Assembly: GCA_002501855.1 (NCBI GenBank)
Contig: DAOM01000206.1
Location: forward strand, 448 to 13,097
Source of the DNA: Candidatus Nitrosopolaris nunavutensis
GTDB lineage: Archaea; Thermoproteota; Nitrososphaeria; Nitrososphaerales; Nitrososphaeraceae
Direction of reading: 5' to 3'
DNA: 12,650 nucleotides
The first letter of the stretch is position 1. Every line of letters begins with the position of its first letter. The position numbers and the translations under genes were made by a program. Positions 7,379 to 12,650 of the stretch are shown one piece after another. Under the pieces are notes generated by a model that was not told where the DNA came from, ran no database searches, and saw only the letters and a list, made by a program, of their open reading frames with translations.

Positions 7379-7462
7379 TCACTCAGAGAATAATGGCCTC
7401 AAAGGTGGCAATAATAATATTAGTACGCCTGCCATAAATCTTCTATTCGAACCATCCGACAT
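7379..7462 (-). CDS. possible tiny ORF with one hydrophobic segment
   Basis: ATG 7462 opens a 27-codon frame MSDGSNRRFMAGVLILLLPPLRPLFSE. A polar start, two arginines, then a leucine-rich hydrophobic stretch resemble a signal peptide or the first helix of a membrane protein. It ends just before the SDR remnant begins, so it may be a truncated head of another gene at the breakpoint of that remnant. No family recognised. Confidence 0.2.
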   Translation of the reverse strand: MSDGSNRRFMAGVLILLLPPLRPLFSE

Positions 7463-7579
7463 TGATAATTAGTTCTCTTCCTATTTTTTAGCCAGTTTTT
7501 ATTCGATCCTCGCTACTTTCCTTAGAAAGTCTGACAAGCTGTTTGTAATGATGGATTATGTGATGATTTAATATTATTT

Positions 7580-8530
7580 TCAAGTTCTGACTATGAAGGT
7601 GAATGATTCAATCATGCGGGTCACGATTGGCAAATATTGTTGATATTCGTCTACATCGCAATTAAACAATATTGAATATATCTTATTGTTGTGCATAGCA
7701 ATAATATTCAAGTGCGTCGAATATACGTTATTTATTAGGCCATTATACACGATCATATGCGCCTTTTCTCCTCCAAGTGTTGCCTTATTCGTCGATTCTA
7801 AAAGGTGGAAATTCTTGGTTTTTTCTATAATAAATAGCGTTTCAATGTTGGTATTTGCATAGACATCTAAAGTCAAATCTTTATCATTATCCGAAATCGC
7901 AATTCCTAGAGCTGCCAACGAAGTAAGGGGCAACGCCTTTAGAATCACAACATAATTTTTGTTTATGGCCTCATGGTCGGTAATGACGATAAAATTCAAT
8001 GGTCTATTTATTTGAAATAAGTTTTGTCCTGTCTTATCCTGGTACTGATAGCATTGGATTTTCTCTTGTTGTATCGGAGCTGTGTTGTCTATTGGTTTAT
8101 CATTCTGTAGTTGCTGCAATCTTTTCTTTTCAGCCTTAACTAAGGAAGCTACTCTGTTAGGGGCGGCAATATTTCTAAATATGATTTCAGGTTTGCCACC
8201 GTGCAAAAAGACTAAATCGCCGACGTGCCTAGAGTTGGAATTGCTGAAACCATGGTACGAACAAAAGTATCTGCCTGAAGAAAACCCGCTATAAATTCCT
8301 TGACTAACACTACGGTTATTCATTATCTGCACATCGTCAAGCTCTATCAGGGGAATTTTTATTGCACCTTCATTATCTCGGCTCAAGACAACGTTATAAT
8401 TTGTAATTTCCTGAGTTTGAATTACTATTTTAGTATGTTTAGTATGCAGTTTATGCCAAACGCTTTTTGTGATTTCATTTAACCATAGGATTACTTCTTG
8501 ATCATGCTGCCCTTGTTGTTCTTGCGACAT
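7580..8530 (-). CDS. PH-like region plus PsbP-like domain protein
   Basis: An intact 316-residue protein without signal peptide or membrane helix. Residues about 25-135 are strand-rich (KIVIQTQEITNYNVVLS, IKIPLIELDDVQIMNNRSV, HVGDLVFLHGGKPEIIFRNIAAPNRVASLVKAEKKRL), ending in an amphipathic helix, which is the layout of a bacterial/archaeal PH-like domain. A glutamine-rich linker follows (137-160). Residues about 175-312 match the PsbP-like fold common in thaumarchaea: LTLDVYANTNIETL, LGGEKAHMIVYNG, LNIIAMHNNKIYSILFNCDVDEYQQYLPIVTRMIESFTF. Elsewhere these PsbP-like proteins are usually exported and stand alone; here the domain seems cytoplasmic and fused. Function unknown; membrane-associated ligand sensing is only a guess. 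Start ATG 8530 is followed by MSQEQQGQHDQ; a TATA-like TTATATG lies about 60 bases upstream (minus strand, near 8591-8597). Confidence 0.75.
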   Translation of the reverse strand: MSQEQQGQHDQEVILWLNEITKSVWHKLHTKHTKIVIQTQEITNYNVVLSRDNEGAIKIPLIELDDVQIMNNRSVSQGIYSGFSSGRYFCSYHGFSNSNSRHVGDLVFLHGGKPEIIFRNIAAPNRVASLVKAEKKRLQQLQNDKPIDNTAPIQQEKIQCYQYQDKTGQNLFQINRPLNFIVITDHEAINKNYVVILKALPLTSLAALGIAISDNDKDLTLDVYANTNIETLFIIEKTKNFHLLESTNKATLGGEKAHMIVYNGLINNVYSTHLNIIAMHNNKIYSILFNCDVDEYQQYLPIVTRMIESFTFIVRT

Positions 8531-8952
8531 TTTTCTTAATCCTTTGTGCCTACGGGTGTTGGAGCCAAGTTGTGATATGACACCAGGACATATAACATTT
8601 TTCGTTTCGTGTTACAAAACGGGGTTGAAACGGTGCAGAGGTTTTTATTAATGATGCCGATCCGAATTTTACTTCTAACCACAACCACAACGAACGAAAA
8701 GGAAGTAAAAAAAAATGGATAATGTAGAGAATTCTTCTCTTCCATACTTTTACATCTCACCAGCCGTCAAAAAACACACCTTAACCACATTGTCTATCTT
8801 TTTCGTTTCCTGAAACAGATGAAAATCATTATCCATCAACAATAACTTAGTGGTACGTATTGCGCACCATAAAACGCTTTAGCTTCCTCTTTATTCAGGG
8901 CTTAATCCTTTAACAATTCATTCTTCCCAACTGCTATCAAAATGAGAGTCGT
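8531..8952. other. 422-base intergenic region
   Basis: This region lies upstream of the PH/PsbP-like gene and downstream of the winged-helix gene, both on the minus strand. It holds a minus-strand TATA-like TTATATG near 8591-8597 that could drive the PH/PsbP gene. A 74-codon minus-strand frame (8536-8760) crosses it but shows no protein-like pattern. No tRNA, CRISPR or strong hairpin was seen. Confidence 0.4.
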
Positions 8953-9243
8953 TTAAAGAAATGAAACCTTTTCCTCCCTACTGTGCAATGTAGGAGCAAC
9001 AGGAGTCAATTCTTGCACTCTATGATGTATACGCAGGAAATTCATCCCCTTTTCTGTGGTCTTGAATGTTCTTTCTCCATCCAGATATTCGATCAGGCCT
9101 TTTTCTATTAAAAGTACCAAATATTCCTTAGTTACTGTGTGCGAAAGGTAGCCGTCATACATTATTTTCGTTAGTCGTACTCTGTTGCCATTAGCACTTT
9201 CAAGAATCTGCGCAGTAATTTCGTTTCTATCCCGGTACTTCAT
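8953..9243 (-). CDS. winged-helix DNA-binding protein, HTH_45 type
   Basis: A 96-residue single-domain regulator. The order is that of archaeal HTH_45 winged helices: helix 1 EITAQILESANG, helix 2 with RLTKIMYDGYLS, recognition helix TVTKEYLVLLIEKGLIEYL, then the wing with FKTTEKGMNFLRIHHRVQEL, where TEKG is the typical wing-to-helix turn. Such proteins are very numerous in thaumarchaea and probably act as local transcription factors; no ligand site is visible. The first in-frame codons are GTG 9246 and ATG 9243; ATG is preferred and changes the product by one residue. The C-terminal tail (APTLHSREEKVSFL) is polar and likely disordered. It is upstream of, and co-oriented with, the PH/PsbP gene, but 422 bases separate them, so an operon is unlikely. 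Confidence 0.85.
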   Translation of the reverse strand: MKYRDRNEITAQILESANGNRVRLTKIMYDGYLSHTVTKEYLVLLIEKGLIEYLDGERTFKTTEKGMNFLRIHHRVQELTPVAPTLHSREEKVSFL

Positions 9244-9246
9244 CAC

Positions 9247-9492
9247 ATCGTAACATTAGACTACCCAATAAGAATGTCACTATCATAAAGTGATTACGAT
9301 TATCAGACTTTTTTTATTAACCGAATATGCAATTCGCGCTGCTAGCATCGGCCCGATTTAAGAAAAATTTTAAGGACGAGAAAATATTGCATTAAGAATT
9401 GTCCTGAACAACCAGAGAAATCGTCACACGCGAGGAATCTAGTGAAGCCGCGAGCGTAGGAAACATTGCAACTCATATTTCTAAGCGGATTC
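9247..9492. other. intergenic stretch
   Basis: No supported ORF is seen in this 246-base gap. An AT-rich part (9290-9390, with a T7 run at 9309-9315) gives way abruptly to a clearly more GC-rich part from about 9420 that runs into the acetyltransferase remnant, so a composition boundary lies here. Confidence 0.4.
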
Positions 9493-10015
9493 TCAATATA
9501 GAATTGAAGGCATCTAGGCGCCAGCTGGTTCGTTGAACATCCCCTGTTATGAGGTTAAGCTGCTGGACTAACTTGAGGCACTCGTCGAAACACCAGCGAA
9601 ACAACTGAGTGTTTCCCGCGGGAATCAGAACACCATGTCCTCCATAGGAAGGTGCCTAAGCAATCAGAGCCTTAAGGTCGTCATTAGTCAAACCAACAGA
9701 GTGGTTATAGAAAGACATGCCCGTAGTGTAACCTGTAATTCTCTCTCCATGTACAACTACTTTCGCAGTTCCTTACTTCGTACTGTCTCTAACTTCACCA
9801 TCTCTATCATGACCGGGTACAGCTTCAAATATAGCGCCGCATGTCTCACCATCGAACTCGGTCGCAGGGCGCACAATTCTACCAAGAATATCATCTCGAA
9901 TTGGTTTACTCAGCATGGTAGATAAGGTCGCTCTAATTTGAAACCACAGACTGGCGTAGAGCGTTAGCGAGCGGTTATGGTAAGCAGTTTGGAGCAAACG
10001 CACGCCGACTCAGAT
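9493..10015 (-). pseudogene. GNAT-family N-acetyltransferase, heavily degraded
   Basis: Translating the minus strand through its stops gives the C-terminal end of one GNAT domain (GVRLLQTAYHNRSLTLYASLWFQIR, the family's NRSxxLYxxLGF motif). A second domain follows: IVRPATEFDGETCGAIFEAVPGHDRDGE, GTAKVVVHGERITGYTTGMSFYNHSVG, NDDLKALIA, APSYGGHGVLIPAGNTQLFRWC and a tail FNEPAGA.MPSILY. This order is that of two-domain GNAT acetyltransferases, which move acetyl from acetyl-CoA to an amine. In-frame stops are TAA 9773-9775 and TAG 9656-9658; a frameshift near 9545-9560 and a further TAG precede the ancestral TGA 9493-9495. The usual acetyl-CoA loop (Q/RxxGxG/A) of domain 1 is not found. The remnant is richer in G+C than its neighbours, which suggests transfer from another genome. 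Confidence 0.7.
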
Positions 10016-10240
10016 ACCGACCAATAACACTCACAAGTAGGTAAAGATATCAAAAAGTACTGACACCATTTACCTGCAAGGTCAAAACCCGCTGGCCACA
10101 TGTCAATCTTGTCATTTTATTGGGCACCATCGATTCTAATGGACCGTATACATTCAATAATGACCGACAATAGAAATATTATTCAAATCCCTATCGTTTG
10201 TTCAAATAATCAACGCGTACAGAGATAACAAGAAAATATT
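10016..10240. other. gap upstream of the acetyltransferase remnant
   Basis: If the acetyltransferase once had a complete first domain it should lie here on the minus strand, but I can recover only doubtful scraps (for example a stretch reading WPAGFDLAGKW). From about 10130 the sequence returns to an AT-rich composition. No other feature is supported. Confidence 0.3.
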
Positions 10241-10327
10241 ATGAGAAGAATTAGACAATTTTTTGACTTTATTGAGTATGATCTAGATTATTCTTGTCTA
10301 GAAAGGCGCTGTAATGTCTGCAAATAA
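10241..10327 (+). CDS. small ORF with C-x4-RRCNVC cluster
   Basis: ATG 10241 opens 28 codons: MRRIRQFFDFIEYDLDYSCL, then ERRCNVCK. Three cysteines within nine residues next to arginines suggest a small metal-binding or nucleic-acid-binding peptide. It overlaps by 14 bases the next small ORF (ATG 10314) in another frame, so one frameshift could have split a single gene of about 55 residues. No family recognised. Confidence 0.3.
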   Translation: MRRIRQFFDFIEYDLDYSCLERRCNVCK

Positions 10328-10403
10328 AGGAAGAAAAGATATCAATTACAAAGCAGTAATTGATGTAATTAAATGCCTTGAGAGCAGTGAGGATAGCGAG
10401 TAA
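10314..10403 (+). CDS. small ORF overlapping the preceding one
   Basis: ATG 10314 opens 29 codons, MSANKGRKDINYKAVIDVIK, then CLESSEDSE, closed by two tandem TAA codons. The product is a basic start followed by an amphipathic helix and an acidic tail, a protein-like composition. Either it is translated by overlap with the upstream ORF, or the two are the halves of one broken gene. No family recognised. Confidence 0.3.
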   Translation: MSANKGRKDINYKAVIDVIKCLESSEDSE

Positions 10404-10460
10404 TAATGTCTAATCTAGATCTAAGGGTTCAATTTTAACTTTGACTATTAAAGGAAACGA

Positions 10461-10468
10461 CTTTATAG
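10461..10468 (+). promoter_or_regulatory. TATA-like box before the membrane-protein gene
   Basis: CTTTATAG, with a purine-rich AAACGA just before it, lies about 65 bases upstream of ATG 10530. It would place a transcript start near 10490, giving a leader of about 40 bases that contains GGAAAGAAAA. This is consistent with transcription of the membrane protein and DsbA genes together. Confidence 0.3.
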
Positions 10469-10529
10469 CATTTTTACCTATCATTAAATGAGCAAACAAA
10501 CAATACCGAAGGAAAGAAAATGAAAAATA

Positions 10530-11090
10530 ATGAAAGTGGATTATATCAATAGAAGGGAATCGCTCTCAATCCTAAAGACAACAATACCACTTGCATTTAA
10601 GATGGTATTTCCAAATCGTGTCTATATTGCCATAGCTGCTGCCGTATTCACCATTTTTTGGATTGCTTTTAATGTATTTGATCAACTGTTGTTCTTTTCA
10701 CCAGTCGTAACTTTTTATCTTCCTGATGACGCAATAGCTGGATTCATCCTAACAAACATAACTTCAGTATTGATGGGGGTATTGGTTGCCATGAATGTAT
10801 ATGTAATTAGAAATTCAGAGTTAAAGTTAGACAAATCATTATTCTCAGGCTCAATTCTAGGTATTGCTTCTAGTACTTGTGCTAGCTGTTCTTCAATAGG
10901 TTTTCTTGTCATATCTACATTTGGAGGTTTTGGCATCATCGCAACAGACTTTCTTACAAATTATCAGATCCCATTAAGGATAGTATCAATAGGTATACTC
11001 CTGTGGGCATTATATTCAGTACATTATAAGATTACAAAGCCGTGCATTTTTGATTCATTCAAGCAACAGAAACAACCGCCAACACCGTAG
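10530..11090 (+). CDS. small multi-helix membrane protein with CxxC pair
   Basis: An intact 186-residue integral membrane protein. Hydrophobic segments lie at about 31-56, 70-93, 105-116/122-140 and 150-166, so four to five helices, followed by a basic, proline-ending tail. Within the third hydrophobic block it carries SSTCASCSSIG with Cys117 and Cys120, and Cys172 near the C-terminus. The pattern (two cysteines at a helix break, followed by a glycine-rich helix) recalls small archaeal and bacterial membrane proteins of unknown role with a [TG]CxSC motif. It is not VKOR or DsbB: their paired loop cysteines and quinone-site pattern are not present. It precedes a DsbA-like gene by 34 bases on the same strand, which suggests the CxxC exchanges electrons with that protein or handles a metal. 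Start ATG 10530 fits the hydrophilic N-terminus. Confidence 0.8.
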   Translation: MKVDYINRRESLSILKTTIPLAFKMVFPNRVYIAIAAAVFTIFWIAFNVFDQLLFFSPVVTFYLPDDAIAGFILTNITSVLMGVLVAMNVYVIRNSELKLDKSLFSGSILGIASSTCASCSSIGFLVISTFGGFGIIATDFLTNYQIPLRIVSIGILLWALYSVHYKITKPCIFDSFKQQKQPPTP

Positions 11091-11124
11091 CAAATGTAAC
11101 GAACAGGAATCATCTAATAATATT

Positions 11125-11838
11125 ATGAAAAATGATAGAATAAATGCTCTCGTGGTGAGGGTAACTATTGTCACATTTTTCGCAGCACTAGCTCCATCTC
11201 TTCTCCTTTCATCTTTGCAGCCACACCATAATCCCTTCTATGCTTTTGCTCAAATACAGAAAAATGTTGCTCTATCATTATCTAATCTAATAAAACATGG
11301 AGCTTCCTATCAAGGAAGTACCTCAGCTCCCGTAACTTTAATTGATTTTAGTGACCTACAATGTCATTTATGCGATAGATTTGTAACAGCGACAGAGCCG
11401 CAAATAAATTCAACTTATGTCCAACCAGGTAAAGTGGCATTTATCTTTTTACACTTACCTAATCGTGGTTTTGATTCTTTTCCTGCAGCCTCGGCAGCTC
11501 AATGCACTAATGATCAAGGACAGTTTTGGCAATATCATAACTTATTGTATAACAATCAAGGACCTATTGATTCTGGATGGGCAAATAGAGATAATTTGAA
11601 AAAATTTGCATCTCAAATACCTGGCTTGGATATGCAGAAGTTTAATTCATGTTTTGATAGCCAAAGGCAGAAGCCCGTTGTAGAAAGCAGTGTTGCACTG
11701 GCTCATTCTCTTGGATTTACGCAGACACCCTCATTTATAATAGTTAAAAGTGATGGCTCAAATCCTCAGAAAGTAGAAGGACCGCAGCCGTTTCCAGAAT
11801 TTAAGTTTTTGATAGATAAAGAGCTTGGAGGGCCATAA
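11125..11838 (+). CDS. exported DsbA-like thiol:disulfide oxidoreductase
   Basis: A 237-residue protein from ATG 11125; the frame is open back to 11050, but that would overlap the membrane gene and precede the signal sequence. Residues about 11-43 (VVRVTIVTFFAALAPSLLLSSL... YAFAQ) form a signal peptide or N-terminal anchor. The thioredoxin-fold region follows: GSTSAPVTLIDFSDLQCHLCDRF with the redox CxxC as CHLC (Cys92 and Cys95), the helical insert SFPAASAAQCTNDQGQFWQYHNLLY, and the cis-Pro loop TQTPSFII. This is the DsbA/thioredoxin_4 pattern seen in many archaeal and bacterial exported oxidoreductases. The product should act outside the cytoplasmic membrane on protein thiols. Two further cysteines lie in the helical part. 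Its electron partner is probably the CxxC membrane protein encoded just upstream. Confidence 0.88.
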   Translation: MKNDRINALVVRVTIVTFFAALAPSLLLSSLQPHHNPFYAFAQIQKNVALSLSNLIKHGASYQGSTSAPVTLIDFSDLQCHLCDRFVTATEPQINSTYVQPGKVAFIFLHLPNRGFDSFPAASAAQCTNDQGQFWQYHNLLYNNQGPIDSGWANRDNLKKFASQIPGLDMQKFNSCFDSQRQKPVVESSVALAHSLGFTQTPSFIIVKSDGSNPQKVEGPQPFPEFKFLIDKELGGP

Positions 11839-12304
11839 GAAGGAAGGAGATGGTGTGAGACAGAAGAAGAACTTCCAAATGGGCGCATTTTATTCGTCCA
11901 TCTCACGGTATATCTTATGGGATTAATGCCTTGATTAAGGCTATCAGAAAACGACGACAATAAGAGGAACGCAGTAAGTATTGTCTTTGTGTATATACAT
12001 GAAGCCATCTCCTGACTTTTAATGATCAAGTTCTTTGATAAGAATTCTTCTGATGCATCTAGGCCAAGGAAATAAATTGTAAGGGTACCAGAAGCGGTAG
12101 GAGTACTGGCGTTAAGTTTGCGGGGCACATTGAAGTATTACAATAATACAATGATGATGAAGTAGATGTACATATCAAGTCCAGACTAGACCGCCGCTTA
12201 GTTATGTCCCCAGTCCCACGGAAATGGGCTAGTACCTTACATACGGACTCATCCGCGCACCAAGAAACGTCTCACTTATATGGTCGACTTTTTCTTATCA
12301 TCTT
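11839..12304. other. 466-base intergenic region
   Basis: No gene is firmly supported. The minus strand is open from 12128 back into the DsbA gene (120 codons), and a piece near 12030-12120 (STPTASGTLTIYFLGLD) reads like protein, as does a second frame near 11940-12010 (FMYIHKDNTYCVPLIVVV). This may be another remnant, but I cannot name it. A small inverted repeat CCCA-CGGAAA-TGGG lies near 12215-12229. Near 12180-12270 the sequence is more GC-rich. Confidence 0.35.
12275..12280 (+). promoter_or_regulatory. TATA-like box before the DUF1059 gene
   Basis: CTTATA at 12275-12280, followed by TGG, is centred about 27 bases before ATG 12305. In archaea this spacing puts the transcript start at or next to the start codon, so a leaderless mRNA is expected; in agreement, no ribosome binding site is visible. 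Confidence 0.35.
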
Positions 12305-12484
12305 ATGAAAACTATAAACTGTCGTGAAGCAGGATTTGACTGCGACTACGTCGTCAAAGGCGAAACAGAAGAAGAAGTTATGAAAAATGGGGGAGAACAT
12401 GCGATGAAAGTACATGGTATGAAAGAGGAAGATATAACTCCAGAAATGAAACAGAAAATACGAGGACTTATTCGCAGTTCTTAA
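12305..12484 (+). CDS. DUF1059 family small protein
   Basis: A 59-residue protein matching the DUF1059 pattern over its whole length: MKTINCREAGFDCDYVVKGE (the CREAGxDCDxV signature), then an E-rich segment EEEVMKN, a GGEHAMKVHGM motif with two histidines, and the end EEDITPEMKQKIRGLI. Two cysteines (6 and 13) and two histidines (32 and 37) are spaced so that they could bind a metal; that is inference, as the family's role is unknown. Usual length is 55-65 residues, so it is complete. It stands alone, with a TATA-like box about 27 bases upstream, and converges on a short minus-strand frame whose stop overlaps its own by 3 bases. Confidence 0.92.
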   Translation: MKTINCREAGFDCDYVVKGETEEEVMKNGGEHAMKVHGMKEEDITPEMKQKIRGLIRSS

Positions 12485-12573
12485 CTTTTTTTTGATTCTA
12501 CGAAATAATCTTCAAGATCAGATATTACTTCAGGTTGTATTTGATTTGAAAAAATAGTATCCTCAAGTGCCAT
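12481..12573 (-). pseudogene. possible C-terminal fragment of a minus-strand gene
   Basis: On the minus strand, ATG 12573 gives 30 codons, MALEDTIFSNQIQPEVISDL, then EDYFVESKKS, ending at TAA 12481-12483. Five more codons (NECDSAQ minus its tail) are open before a TAG. One frame over, MSIASKALE leads into the same place, so a longer gene running in from the right edge may be split by a frameshift near 12595. The helix-rich acidic sequence looks like protein, but the family is unknown. Confidence 0.3.
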
Positions 12574-12650
12574 TTGGGCTGAATCACACTCATTCTAAGG
12601 CCTTCGAGGCAATAGACATGGATTGATTTAGCTTGTAGCACAATAGATAT

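Noticed and set aside
7265..8612. Shared 14-mer TTTTCGTTTCGTGT at 7265-7278 and 8599-8612
   Set aside because: One copy lies in former coding sequence (KRKVD of the SDR remnant), and no longer repeat or target duplication surrounds it; chance in AT-rich DNA is likely.
8536..8760. Minus-strand 74-codon frame upstream of the PH/PsbP gene
   Set aside because: Composition is not protein-like (FFFTSFSFVVVVV) and no motif or start signal supports it.
9635..9925. Plus-strand 96-codon frame
   Set aside because: It is antisense to the GNAT remnant, whose minus-strand motifs are readable through the stops.

Overview
The window looks like an accessory, gene-poor stretch of an archaeal chromosome, most likely a Nitrososphaerales-type thaumarchaeon. 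This is an inference from several things: AT-rich DNA, a single-domain HTH_45-type winged-helix protein, a PsbP-like lipid/ligand-binding-type protein, a short DUF1059 protein, TATA-like boxes about 26-30 bases upstream of start codons (leaderless layout), and remnants whose protein style fits soil ammonia-oxidising archaea. No rRNA, tRNA, CRISPR array or intact insertion sequence was seen.

Layout. Bases 1-1530 hold three decayed genes: an AHSA1/SRPBCC protein (minus strand), its divergent ArsR-type regulator (plus strand) and a pyridoxamine-phosphate-oxidase-like FMN protein (plus strand). All are broken by frameshifts or stops. Bases 1771-4143 are on the minus strand: an intact 14-helix MFS exporter, preceded by the remnant of a nucleotide-sugar dehydrogenase. 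A two-CBS-domain protein (minus) follows at 4375-4761, and then a cytochrome P450 C-terminal remnant (plus, about 4986-5404). An intact SDR oxidoreductase (minus, 5764-6474) sits beside a second, dead SDR gene (6685-7350) whose catalytic residues are lost. A 316-residue protein (minus, 7580-8530) combines an N-terminal PH-like region with a C-terminal PsbP-like domain. A winged-helix regulator (minus, 8953-9243) and a degraded GNAT acetyltransferase gene (minus, 9493-10015) come next.

Bases 10530-11838 carry the best candidate for a functional unit: a small multi-helix membrane protein with an intramembrane CxxC pair, followed 34 bases later by an exported DsbA-like thiol oxidoreductase. Together they may form an extracytoplasmic disulfide or metal-handling pair. 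A DUF1059 protein (12305-12484) and a possible converging fragment close the window.

The main theme is gene decay: seven clear or likely pseudogenes in 12.6 kb alternate with apparently intact genes. Some breaks are single-base shifts that could be sequencing errors. Others (several stops in one gene, lost catalytic residues, large truncations) are hard to explain that way.
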